Source: UBA2922 sp035352555 (GTDB lineage Bacteria; Bacillota; Clostridia; Oscillospirales; Oscillospiraceae). Taken from it: DNA of 12,409 bases. This document shows, piece after piece, positions 1-6,679 of the stretch. Below the pieces are notes generated by a model that had not been told where the DNA came from, made no database searches, and was given only the letters and a program-made list of their open reading frames with translations. The stretch lies in the NCBI GenBank assembly GCA_035352555.1, contig DAOPXW010000056.1, forward strand, positions 1 to 12,409, read 5' to 3'. How positions within the stretch are numbered: position 1 is the first letter of the stretch; the number at the start of each line of letters is the position of its first letter. The position numbers were made by a program, and so were the translations under genes.

Positions 1-86
1 CCGATAAAAATTGTCATTGAATCATTAACAGTATAGAGTGCATAGCGGCGTTATTTCACATTTTATTGATGTTTTGGGGGATGAAA

Positions 87-1628
87 ATGAAAAAACAGGG
101 TAACGCGTTTCTTGTCGTGTGCAGTCTCCTGCTGATCGCGGCCTGCCTGTTCTCGGTGTATTCCGGGGTGCGCGGTTTCAACGACTGCATGGAGATCAAG
201 GACTACAAGACGCAGGAAAAGGAAGATGGCCTTGCCTCGATCGACACCGCGATCGACGGCATCAATCAGCTCAAGGAAAACGAGCAGACCTATCTCACCG
301 GCGTCGGCACCTATACCGCCGGCCTCGCCAGCTATGCCGCGGGCAAGCAGCAGCTTGCCAAGGGCGCGGCCGACCTCGCCGCGGGCGAAGCCAGCTATGC
401 CGCGGGCCAGCAGCAGCTCGCCGCGGGCAAGGCGACTTATGCCGCGGGCCAGCAGCAGATCGCCGACAATACCGACGCATATAATGAAGGTAAGGCGAAG
501 CTGGCGCTGGTCACGCCCATCTACAATATTGCCAAGGCCACCGGCGTCGATCCGCTGGGCGTCGTCGATCAGGTAGAGGACGGCCAGGCGCAGCTCAAGC
601 AGTATGAGGACGGCCAGCAGCAGCTTGCCGACGCCGCGGTGACCATCGCCGACGGCGAAGCGCAGCTGGCACAGGGCAAACAGACCCTGCTGGACGGCTA
701 CGACACCTACAATTCCGGCGTTGACAGCCTGAACGCCGGTGCCGCGCAGCTTGCCAGCGGCAAAGCGCAGCTGAGCGTCTTTGAACAGGGCATGGCCCAG
801 CTGGCCGCCGGCATGGAAACCCTGATGACCACTCCGGCAATTATCGGCCATGACGGCACCACCGTTGAGGTGGAGAGCATCGCCAGCCGTCTGGGCGATG
901 ATTTCAGCTACTGGGCGCTGAACGACGACGGCAGCGTCAAGACCGTCAACGGCTGCCAGTACCTGAACCTCGACAACTGCCTGAAGGTCTGTACCGCCGG
1001 TCAGGAATTTATCGCCGATCAGGGCGACAGCGTTACCGCGGAGCTCACCGGCAGAATCTTCCTGTACCTCGCTTCCTTTGTGATCTGCCTGCTTGGCGCC
1101 ATCGCCGGCATCAAGGGTGCCGACGCGGCCTATGCCCCCAAACATCTGGAAGGCACAACCTTTATGGGCATGCTGGTTGCGATTCTGGGGCTGGGCGCCA
1201 ATGGCTATGGCCTCATCGGCGGCTACACCGGCTATACTTACCCGCTGAAGGACGGCACTTACAGCGGAACGCTGCAGCTGGCGTCGCTGCTGGCTCTGGC
1301 GGCCGCGGCAATCCTGTTTGCCGCCGTTTCCTATGCCGCGCTGAAAAAGTATAAGAGCCAGCTGGCTTCCGGCGCGATCGCGGAAGATACGCCCGCTGCC
1401 GCCGGGGCCGGTGCGATCCCCGCTCCCGCTGTGAGCGCGGCGCCCGTTGACGACGGCGGTATCGCTACCGACGTTACCGAGAGTACGGTCACTGCCGAGA
1501 CAGCCCCCGCCGCCGGGACCGGCAGCCGGGATAAGCTCCACAAACTGGAGCGCGAGGAAGAGGAGCTCAAAGCGATGCTCGCCTCCCTCACCAGCAAGAT
1601 TAACGATCTCAAGCAGCAGGAAAGCTGA
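87..1628 (+). CDS. Membrane protein with extracellular xxxLxxG heptad repeats
   Basis: Predicted 513-residue membrane protein of unknown function. Residues 8-26 form a first hydrophobic helix. Residues 27-323 should lie outside and hold two blocks of seven-residue repeats (pattern Leu/Tyr-x-x-Gly-x-x-x, about 76-121 and 173-242). Three more helices follow (about 324-342, 359-380, 396-418). A cytoplasmic tail has an Ala/Pro-rich linker (430-478) and a charged probable coiled coil (481-511). The repeats match the xxxLxxG heptad family known from YhgE/Pip-type envelope proteins, but YhgE/Pip proteins usually have more C-terminal helices, so this is at best a small relative. Start: the ATG at 87 is chosen because GGGGG at 76-80 lies six bases upstream; ATG 81 and ATG 69 are in frame but badly spaced. 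A weak promoter (TTGTCA at 11, TATAGA at 32, 15-base spacer) is possible. A lipoprotein gene follows after 61 bases and is probably co-transcribed. Reading frame certain, family likely, function unknown. Confidence 0.85.
   Translation: MKKQGNAFLVVCSLLLIAACLFSVYSGVRGFNDCMEIKDYKTQEKEDGLASIDTAIDGINQLKENEQTYLTGVGTYTAGLASYAAGKQQLAKGAADLAAGEASYAAGQQQLAAGKATYAAGQQQIADNTDAYNEGKAKLALVTPIYNIAKATGVDPLGVVDQVEDGQAQLKQYEDGQQQLADAAVTIADGEAQLAQGKQTLLDGYDTYNSGVDSLNAGAAQLASGKAQLSVFEQGMAQLAAGMETLMTTPAIIGHDGTTVEVESIASRLGDDFSYWALNDDGSVKTVNGCQYLNLDNCLKVCTAGQEFIADQGDSVTAELTGRIFLYLASFVICLLGAIAGIKGADAAYAPKHLEGTTFMGMLVAILGLGANGYGLIGGYTGYTYPLKDGTYSGTLQLASLLALAAAAILFAAVSYAALKKYKSQLASGAIAEDTPAAAGAGAIPAPAVSAAPVDDGGIATDVTESTVTAETAPAAGTGSRDKLHKLEREEEELKAMLASLTSKINDLKQQES
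312..449 (+). repeat. Heptad-coding repeat block 1 (21-bp period)
   Basis: Glycine codons recur exactly every seven codons (residues 72, 79, 86, 93, 100, 107, 114, 121 of the membrane protein), with Tyr or Leu three residues before each from 79 onward. The DNA repeats too: TATGCCGCGGGC occurs at 333, 396 and 438, spaced 63 and 42 bases, both multiples of 21. Such a tract could change copy number by slippage without breaking the frame. Confidence 0.85.
603..812 (+). repeat. Heptad-coding repeat block 2
   Basis: Second run of the same seven-residue pattern (residues 173-242). Gly is at 176, 190, 197, 204, 211, 218 and 225, then a three-residue phase shift, then Gly 235 and 242. It is more diverged at DNA level than the first block. 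The two blocks are separated by about 50 residues lacking the pattern. Confidence 0.75.
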
Positions 1629-1689
1629 GTTCAATTCATTCGCGGGTATTTAGATCTGGAATCTATGAGAACATTTTTGGGAGGAAATT

Positions 1690-2184
1690 ATGAAGAAGAA
1701 GTACATCATCATGCTGGTCGTTATCGTATTGGCGGTTGCGCTGGTTCTCGTGCTCGCCGCATGCGGTTCCAAGTCCAACAAAGACAAAGATGTGGCTGAA
1801 AAAGAAGTGGAAGTTCAGGATGAGGATACCCCGCTGGCCTCCACTGCCGGTACCTCCGGCACGGCCGCTGCCGCCTCCGCCGGAACCGGTACGGGTGCTG
1901 TGACCACTTACGCCAAGAAGACCCCCAGCGCTGCCGTGACTTCCGGAACTACTACCGCCACCACGCCGGTTACCACGACTACTCCGACCACTACCACAAC
2001 TACGACCAAAACCAGCACCGGCACAGGTGTCGCCGGCGCGCTGGATACCATGATTAACAAAGCCGAAAAAACCACCGACGGCGTCGCGAATGCCATCATC
2101 GGCTACAAGTTCGGCCTGGTCCAGAACTTTGTGGATGCCGGCACAAATATCGCCGACAGCCTCCTGAGCGGCCTGGCGGGCTGA
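1690..2184 (+). CDS. Small lipoprotein with Thr-rich spacer, unknown function
   Basis: Predicted 164-residue lipoprotein. A Lys-rich start and hydrophobic stretch (residues 5-24) end in the lipobox Leu-Ala-Ala-Cys (Cys25), so the mature protein should be lipid-anchored outside. A charged segment (26-48) follows, then a low-complexity Ala/Gly/Thr/Ser region (49-115) in which residues 87-110 are almost all Thr with a few Pro and Lys. This is typical of a flexible wall-spanning or O-glycosylated spacer. The last about 48 residues (117-164) look like one or two amphipathic helices, the likely functional part. GGGAGG sits just before the ATG. It lies 61 bases after the heptad-repeat membrane gene on the same strand with no terminator between, so the two may act together at the envelope; that is inference. 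I do not recognise a family for the C-terminal part. Confidence 0.8.
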   Translation: MKKKYIIMLVVIVLAVALVLVLAACGSKSNKDKDVAEKEVEVQDEDTPLASTAGTSGTAAAASAGTGTGAVTTYAKKTPSAAVTSGTTTATTPVTTTTPTTTTTTTKTSTGTGVAGALDTMINKAEKTTDGVANAIIGYKFGLVQNFVDAGTNIADSLLSGLAG

Positions 2185-2214
2185 CTTTCTCAGATACTGT
2201 TCTCGTAAATCGAG

Positions 2215-2256
2215 GGCTGAAGCGGACTGCTGATAGTACAGCAGCCCGCTTCAGCC
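2215..2256. terminator. Long hairpin after the lipoprotein gene
   Basis: GGCTGAAGCGG (2215-2225) pairs with CCGCTTCAGCC (2246-2256), then an A/C mismatch, then CTGCTG with CAGCAG around the loop ATAGTA. The stem is very stable and lies 30 bases after the lipoprotein stop. No T-run follows on the + strand, so it may be a weak terminator or an mRNA 3'-end protector. Its core is repeated in the hairpin at 2383-2414. Confidence 0.6.
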
Positions 2257-2382
2257 TGTCAAAGAACTAAAAGGGATCAATTCTTGAATGACGCGGGGGC
2301 AGCGGAGTGACTTTTTTGCAAAGATGTATTTCGCGAAAAACTCGGTGTTTCGAGGCTGCAAAAAGACTCTTATGACAGCCTC
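2257..2382. other. Intergenic stretch between two related hairpins
   Basis: No supported gene. It holds two small inverted repeats: GAGGCTG (2353-2359) with CAGCCTC (2376-2382), and TTTTTGCA (2313-2320) with TGCAAAAA (2357-2364), which compete for the same bases. A small transcribed structure or remnant of a repeat is possible, but nothing decides it. Confidence 0.35.
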
Positions 2383-2414
2383 AAGCGGACTGTTGCGGCA
2401 GCAGCAGTCCGCTT
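2383..2414. terminator. Hairpin directly after spoIIID
   Basis: AAGCGGACTG (2383-2392) pairs with CAGTCCGCTT (2405-2414), and the stem extends inward through one T-G wobble to a four-base loop GGCA (2397-2400). On the - strand it begins four bases after the spoIIID stop, a natural terminator position, though no clear T-run follows on that strand. On the + strand it is followed by TGTTCTATT. Confidence 0.55.
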
Positions 2415-2418
2415 TGTT

Positions 2419-2667
2419 CTATTCGCCTTTGTATTTTCGCCGGGTAGCCAGTCCGCCGCGGATATGCCGTTCGGCCTTGTTGATCTCCAACAGCTCCCGC
2501 ACACTGGCGCACAGCGCCGGGTCCACGCTCCGCAGCCGCTCGGTGACATCTTTATGTACGGTGGATTTGCTGACGCCGAAGTGTGCGGCGGCGTCCCGGA
2601 CGGTGGTGCGCTTTTCCAGAATATAATTGCCCAGCGCACAGGCTCTTTCCTCAATGTTGGTTCTCAT
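2419..2667 (-). CDS. spoIIID: Sporulation transcriptional regulator SpoIIID
   Basis: An 82-residue DNA-binding regulator that acts in the mother cell during endospore formation, where in Bacillus it switches many sigma-E genes on or off. Residues about 22-44 form the helix-turn-helix, with the hallmark run FGVSKSTVHKDVTERL. The C-terminal basic motif HIRGGLATRRKYK (68-80) is also typical. Length fits the family (about 80-95). The ATG at 2667 is chosen because GGGAG lies eight bases upstream; an in-frame ATG at 2682 would lie before that site. It stands alone, opposite in direction to its neighbours, with a sigma-E-like promoter upstream (2699-2728) and a hairpin right after the stop. Identification is near certain from the conserved motif, and it shows that the organism is a spore former or descends from one. 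Confidence 0.96.
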   Translation of the reverse strand: MRTNIEERACALGNYILEKRTTVRDAAAHFGVSKSTVHKDVTERLRSVDPALCASVRELLEINKAERHIRGGLATRRKYKGE

Positions 2668-2698
2668 AATCAACACTCCCAACGATTGGCCTTACGCA

Positions 2699-2728
2699 AG
2701 CTTATGCGGAGAAAGAGTTCATTATGAA
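2699..2728 (-). promoter_or_regulatory. Sigma-E-like promoter of spoIIID
   Basis: On the - strand, TTCATAAT (2728-2721), 14 bases, then CATAAGCT (2706-2699). This fits the sporulation sigma-E pattern (about KMATATT, 14-15 bases, CATACAnT) better than sigma-A. A transcript would start near 2692, giving a leader of about 25 bases. spoIIID is a known sigma-E target in Bacillus, which supports the call. Confidence 0.65.
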
Positions 2729-2919
2729 GTCCCGGCATTGCGGTGGCGCAGCTTTTCCGGCGATATTGTTTTTCGGCCAGCGATGCGGACCGCCGCGCAG
2801 CAGGGAGCGCGGAGACACCGGGCCGGACGCCGGAGATCGCCACCAGGTCCGCGCCTGTCCCCGCTTTTATTCTTCATCCGCGGGGGGGGGGCTTGGCACG
2901 AAATTAACTATATTAGTGC

Positions 2920-2948
2920 TTTTCAACGGGGTGAAAGTAGTATATACT
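2920..2948 (+). promoter_or_regulatory. Probable sigma-A promoter of the acetyltransferase
   Basis: A good -10 box TATACT (2943-2948) lies 17 bases after a poor -35 box TTTCAA (2920-2925). TTTCA and TGAAA flank ACGGGG within the spacer, forming a small palindrome. The start of transcription would be near 2955, just upstream of GGAGG at 2961-2965. Confidence 0.4.
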
Positions 2949-2972
2949 GGCCCATAAAAGGGAGGAATCAAC

Positions 2973-3545
2973 TTGCAGTTTCAACCAAAAAATGTCGCGC
3001 TGCGCGACGGCACCGTCTGCCGGCTGCGCAGCCCGGCCCCGGCGGATGCGCAGGCTATGCTGGACTATCTGCGCCTCACCTCGGGCGAGACGCCCTATAT
3101 GATCCGTTTCCCGGATGAAGTGGATCTCACGGCCGAGCAGGAGCGCGCTGTGCTGGAAGACAGGCTGACCGCGCCCCGCGCCGGCATGATCGGCGCGTTT
3201 ATCGGCGGCGTGCTCGCCGCCAACTGCGGCGTCGATCCCGTGGCGGAGCGGCGGAAACAGCGTCATCGCTGTGAATTCGGTATCGCGGTGAAGCAGGCTT
3301 TCTGGGGCAGGGGCATCGGGGGGCTGCTGCTGGACGAAGCGCTGCGCTGGGCGGGAGAGACGGGATACGAACAGATGGAGCTGAGTGTCTTCGGCGAGAA
3401 CGTCCGGGCCCAGCGATTGTACCGCTCCCGGGGCTTTTCCGAGGTCGGCCGTGTGCCGCGCGCTTTTCGGTTGGGGGAGGGCGTTTACGACGACGAGATC
3501 ATCATGATCCGGGATCTGTCAGGACCCGCAGCAGAAAATGGATAA
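2973..3545 (+). CDS. GNAT family N-acetyltransferase
   Basis: A 190-residue cytoplasmic acetyltransferase that should transfer acetyl from acetyl-CoA to an amine of a protein, antibiotic or small molecule; the acceptor cannot be told. The acetyl-CoA pyrophosphate loop is QAFWGRGIGG (108-117), matching the GNAT motif A pattern Q/R-x-x-G-x-G. The motif B region NVRAQRLYRSRGF (143-155), with Asn, Tyr and a final Gly-Phe, is also typical. Length is usual for single-domain RimI/RimJ-like members. It starts at TTG (2973), with GGAGG seven bases upstream; no closer ATG fits. It is a single-gene unit: 107 bases and a strong promoter separate it from the opp genes. Fold assignment is firm, substrate unknown. 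Confidence 0.9.
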   Translation: MQFQPKNVALRDGTVCRLRSPAPADAQAMLDYLRLTSGETPYMIRFPDEVDLTAEQERAVLEDRLTAPRAGMIGAFIGGVLAANCGVDPVAERRKQRHRCEFGIAVKQAFWGRGIGGLLLDEALRWAGETGYEQMELSVFGENVRAQRLYRSRGFSEVGRVPRAFRLGEGVYDDEIIMIRDLSGPAAENG

Positions 3546-3566
3546 TTTAAAATCTGTTAATAATCA

Positions 3567-3595
3567 TTGACGTTGTTTTGAGAATTCGTTATAAT
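3567..3595 (+). promoter_or_regulatory. Sigma-A promoter of the opp operon
   Basis: TTGACG (3567-3572), a 17-base spacer and a perfect TATAAT (3590-3595). Transcription should start near 3602, about 50 bases before the oppB ATG. This is one of the clearest promoters in the window. Confidence 0.85.
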
Positions 3596-3601
3596 TAATA
3601 A

Positions 3602-3622
3602 ATCTGAATCTTTATTTCAGAT
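3602..3622 (+). promoter_or_regulatory. Palindrome at the opp transcription start
   Basis: ATCTGAA (3602-3608) and TTCAGAT (3616-3622) are perfect inverted repeats around seven A/T-rich bases. The position, at or just after the predicted start of transcription, suits an operator for a repressor such as a nutrient regulator; a 5' RNA hairpin is the alternative. The protein that would bind is unknown. Confidence 0.45.
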
Positions 3623-3652
3623 ATTACACATTGAGAAAGGGAGTGGGGAACT

Positions 3653-4564
3653 ATGGGAAGGTACGTGGTCAAAAGAGTTCTGCTTGCGTTTTTGACTATA
3701 TTTATTATCTGTGCCATCACATTTTTCCTGATGCACGCGGTCCCCGGCGGGCCATTTAACCGAGAGAAGGCCCTGAGCGAGGCGACGATTGCGGCACTGA
3801 ACGCACGCTATAATTTGGACAAACCACTGCTGACGCAGTTTTTTATTTATCTGCGCGAATTTTTCAAGGGCGACCTGGGCGTGTCGCTGAAGAACGGGCG
3901 TGAGATCTCCGCCATCGTCGGCGAGTGCTTCCCCATCTCCGCAAAGCTGGGCCTGCTGTCTGTGGCGGTGGCGCTGATCTGCGGCACGGTTTTCGGCAGC
4001 ATCGCCGCCCTGACACGCAACAAGCTGCCCGACCGCATTATCATCTTCTTCTCCACGCTGTTCACCGCCGTGCCCAGCTTCATTCTGGCCACGCTGCTTT
4101 TGCTGATATTCAGCATAAAGCTCAACTGGGTGCAGGTTTGGAACGCGACCTCCCACAGCTACATATTGCCGGTCATCGCTTTGGCGGCCTACCCCATGGC
4201 CTATACCACGCGTCTGGCCAAGACCAGCATGCTGGACGCGCTGGGTCAGGACTATATCCGCACGGCCCGGGCCAAGGGCGTCGCCCGCGGGAAGGTCATC
4301 TTCAAACACGCGCTGCGCAACTCGCTGATCCCCGTCATCACCTATGCCGGCCCCGAGATCGCCTATATCATCACGGGCTCCATGGTGGTGGAGACGGTCT
4401 TCACCATCGGCGGACTGGGCAGCCAGTTCGTCAGCGCCATCAACAACCGGGACTATACGCTGATCATGGCCACCACGATCTTTCTTGCGGTCTTGATGGT
4501 GGCCGCAAACCTGGTGTGCGACCTGCTGTATAAAGTCGTGGATCCCCGGATCCAGTACAATTGA
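3653..4564 (+). CDS. oppB: Peptide ABC transporter permease OppB/DppB
   Basis: A 303-residue inner-membrane permease that pairs with OppC to form the channel for oligopeptides. The N-terminus (residues 1-34), with a hydrophobic helix ending in MHAVPGGPF, is the usual OppB/DppB start. About six helices follow. The cytoplasmic coupling loop ARAKGVARGKVIFKHALRN (205-223) is the EAA motif that contacts the ATPases. The C-terminal VDPRI (297-301) is also family-typical. Length is standard. AAGGGAG lies nine bases before the ATG. It is the first gene of the operon, behind the promoter at 3567-3595, with oppC starting 16 bases after its stop. Opp versus Dpp specificity cannot be told from the permease. 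Confidence 0.93.
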   Translation: MGRYVVKRVLLAFLTIFIICAITFFLMHAVPGGPFNREKALSEATIAALNARYNLDKPLLTQFFIYLREFFKGDLGVSLKNGREISAIVGECFPISAKLGLLSVAVALICGTVFGSIAALTRNKLPDRIIIFFSTLFTAVPSFILATLLLLIFSIKLNWVQVWNATSHSYILPVIALAAYPMAYTTRLAKTSMLDALGQDYIRTARAKGVARGKVIFKHALRNSLIPVITYAGPEIAYIITGSMVVETVFTIGGLGSQFVSAINNRDYTLIMATTIFLAVLMVAANLVCDLLYKVVDPRIQYN

Positions 4565-4580
4565 AGGAGGAGGGATTCAA

Positions 4581-5657
4581 ATGGCTGAATATGACGTTAA
4601 TAAAATGCCCAAAAAATCGCCGCTGAGCGTGCAGATCAACCTTGAAAAGTTTGAGCCCGCCACCGACGAGGAAAAGCACCAGCAGGACGTGATGAGCCAG
4701 AGCACCACCTTTTTCAAGGACGGTATGCGCAAGCTGAGAAAGAACCCGCTGGCCATGGCCAGCATCATTATTCTGGTTCTGATCATTCTGATCATCATTT
4801 TCGCGCCCATGATCGTCCCCTACGGCTATACTGAGATCAACACGGTCAACGGCGTGCGCGACAAGAGCGCCAAAAACCTGGCTCCCTTCACCTACAGTGA
4901 GATGGAGCAGGAGTCTATCGCCAACGGCGGCACCCGCTTCCCCCATATTTTCGGAACCGACGAGCAATGCCGCGATTATTTCATGCGCGTGGTGTACGGT
5001 ACCCGCGTGTCCCTTTGCGTCGGATTCTTCGCCAGCATCATCGTGCTGATTATCGGCATGATCTACGGCAGTATTTCCGGCTATGTCGGCGGGCGAACAG
5101 ACCTGATCATGATGCGGATCGTGGACGTGATCTATTCGCTGCCCGACATGCTGATGGTCATCCTCTTATCGGTGGTCTTTAAGGAAATACTCAGTTTCAA
5201 GTCGGGAACGCTGCTGGCCTCGCTGGGCTCCAACATGGTATCGCTGTTTATCGTGTTCGGCCTGCTGTACTGGGTCGGCATGGCGCGGCTTATCCGCGGC
5301 CAGATCCTGACCATCAAGGAAAACGACTACGTTCTGGCGGCCAAGGCCGTGGGGGCCAAGTCCTCCCGCATCATCAAGCGCCATATCCTGCCCAACTGCC
5401 TGTCCGTCATTATCATTTCCACCGCCCTGCAGATCCCCTCCGCCATCTTCACGGAGAGCTATCTGTCCTTCGTGGGGCTGGGCGTTTCGGCCCCGATGCC
5501 GTCTCTCGGCTCACTTGCCAACACCGCGCGTGAGGGCCTGCAGTCCTATCCGTATAAGCTGGTGTTTCCCGCCCTTGTGATCTGCCTCATCGTCCTGTCT
5601 CTCAATCTTCTGGGCGACGGTATGCGGGACGCTTTCGATCCCAAACTGAAGAGGTGA
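4581..5657 (+). CDS. oppC: Peptide ABC transporter permease OppC/DppC
   Basis: A 358-residue partner permease of OppB. A cytoplasmic N-terminal part (1-58) leads into the first helix (about 59-80). The family motif before helix 2 reads GTDEQCRDYFMRVVYGTRVS (125-144), where the usual Gly before Arg-Asp is Cys130. The EAA coupling loop is about 253-276 (AAKAVGAKSSRIIKRHILPN). The end DAFDPKLKR is typical. It is longer than many OppC proteins because of extra residues around 200-220 between helices and a long N-terminus. A strong GGAGGAGGG precedes the ATG. Its stop overlaps an in-frame GTG of oppD, and the likely oppD start follows six bases later, so the two are tightly coupled. Confidence 0.93.
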   Translation: MAEYDVNKMPKKSPLSVQINLEKFEPATDEEKHQQDVMSQSTTFFKDGMRKLRKNPLAMASIIILVLIILIIIFAPMIVPYGYTEINTVNGVRDKSAKNLAPFTYSEMEQESIANGGTRFPHIFGTDEQCRDYFMRVVYGTRVSLCVGFFASIIVLIIGMIYGSISGYVGGRTDLIMMRIVDVIYSLPDMLMVILLSVVFKEILSFKSGTLLASLGSNMVSLFIVFGLLYWVGMARLIRGQILTIKENDYVLAAKAVGAKSSRIIKRHILPNCLSVIIISTALQIPSAIFTESYLSFVGLGVSAPMPSLGSLANTAREGLQSYPYKLVFPALVICLIVLSLNLLGDGMRDAFDPKLKR

Positions 5658-5662
5658 GCGGC

Positions 5663-6679
5663 ATGAGTGAAAACGGATACGAACATCTTCTGAGCGTGAA
5701 GGATCTGCACACGTCCTTTTTTACCGACAACGGCGAGGTTCAGGCCGTCAACGGCGTATCGTTCAATCTGGACGCCGGAAAGGTTCTGGGCATCGTGGGC
5801 GAATCCGGCTCCGGCAAGAGTGTGACGGCCTATTCCGTCATGCAGATCCTGGCCGATACCGGCAAGATCACCCAGGGCGAAGTCCTGTACAAGGGCGACA
5901 ATATCACCAAATGGGGTGAGCGGCAAATGCGCTCCTTCCGCGGCAAGTGCTGCTCCATCATTTTTCAGGACCCCATGACCAGCCTCAACCCGGTGTTCAC
6001 GGTGGGCAACCAGATCATGGAAGCCATCGTGCTGCACACCGAAAAGCGCGGCCAGGCCGCCCGGGACCGGGCGCTGGAGATGCTGCAGCTGGTAGGCATC
6101 AACGAGCCCGACAAGCGGCTGAAACAATACCCCTATGAGCTCTCCGGCGGTATGCGGCAGCGCGTGATGATCGCCATGGCGCTGGCCTGCGAGCCGGACG
6201 TCCTTATTGCGGACGAGCCCACCACCGCGCTGGATGTGACCATTCAGGCGCAGATTCTGGAGCTGATGCAGGACTTGCAGAAAAAGATGGGTATGGCCAT
6301 CGTCATGGTCACCCATGATCTGGGCGTTATCGCCGAGATGTGCGACGAGATCATTGTCATGTACGGCGGCCGTATCTGTGAGCGCGGCACGGCGGACGAG
6401 ATTTTCTATAACCCAAAGCACGAATATACCAAGGGCCTGCTGCGCAGCATCCCGGATATCAAAAACATGAAGGAGCGGCTGATCCCCATTTCCGGCACGC
6501 CCATCAACATGCTGAATATGCCCAAGGGCTGCGCCTTCTGCCCCCGCTGCGATTCCGCCATGAAGATCTGTCTGGAAGCCGTGCCGGAGGAGATCCGCAT
6601 CAACGAGAATCATTTGGCTTCCTGTTGGTGCAACGTCCGGGACGCGCGGAAAAACGGAGAGGGGGCGGCTGAGAAATGA
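5663..6679 (+). CDS. oppD: Peptide ABC transporter ATPase OppD/DppD
   Basis: A 338-residue cytoplasmic ATPase driving peptide uptake together with OppF. Visible motifs: Walker A GESGSGKS (46-53), Q-loop Gln102, signature LSGGMRQR (160-167), Walker B VLIADE (180-185) and H-loop His218. The C-terminal extension specific to Opp/Dpp ATPases carries cysteines CAFCPRC (290-296), C303, C321 and C323, like the members that bind an iron-sulfur cluster there. The ATG at 5663 is chosen over GTG at 5654, because GAGGTG at 5651-5656 gives normal spacing for the ATG and overlaps the GTG. The stop overlaps the oppF start (ATGA), so the two ATPases are translationally coupled. Confidence 0.94.
   Translation: MSENGYEHLLSVKDLHTSFFTDNGEVQAVNGVSFNLDAGKVLGIVGESGSGKSVTAYSVMQILADTGKITQGEVLYKGDNITKWGERQMRSFRGKCCSIIFQDPMTSLNPVFTVGNQIMEAIVLHTEKRGQAARDRALEMLQLVGINEPDKRLKQYPYELSGGMRQRVMIAMALACEPDVLIADEPTTALDVTIQAQILELMQDLQKKMGMAIVMVTHDLGVIAEMCDEIIVMYGGRICERGTADEIFYNPKHEYTKGLLRSIPDIKNMKERLIPISGTPINMLNMPKGCAFCPRCDSAMKICLEAVPEEIRINENHLASCWCNVRDARKNGEGAAEK

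Larger units (their letters stand above)
2668..2972. other. Intergenic region between spoIIID and the acetyltransferase
   Basis: About 305 bases without a supported gene. The left end holds the spoIIID promoter and ribosome site. The middle (about 2730-2880) is GC-rich; short frames on both strands show no recognisable motif or good ribosome site. A run of ten G lies at 2882-2891. The right end holds a probable promoter and the GGAGG of the acetyltransferase. Confidence 0.6.

Noticed and set aside
312..812. CRISPR-like array
   Set aside because: The repeats are in-frame coding heptads of 21 bases without unique spacers.
63..1634. Long open frame on the - strand opposite the repeat membrane protein
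   Set aside because: It mirrors a GC-rich repeat gene, has no ribosome site, and shows only low-complexity Gly/Ala/Arg-rich sequence; the + strand gene has a good start, helices and repeats.
2724..2957. 77-codon frame in the gap before the acetyltransferase
   Set aside because: No ribosome site, no recognisable motif, and it crosses the G10 run and the promoter.
3596..3652. T-box or other riboswitch in the opp leader
   Set aside because: The leader is only about 50 bases, with one small palindrome and no terminator or T-box motif.
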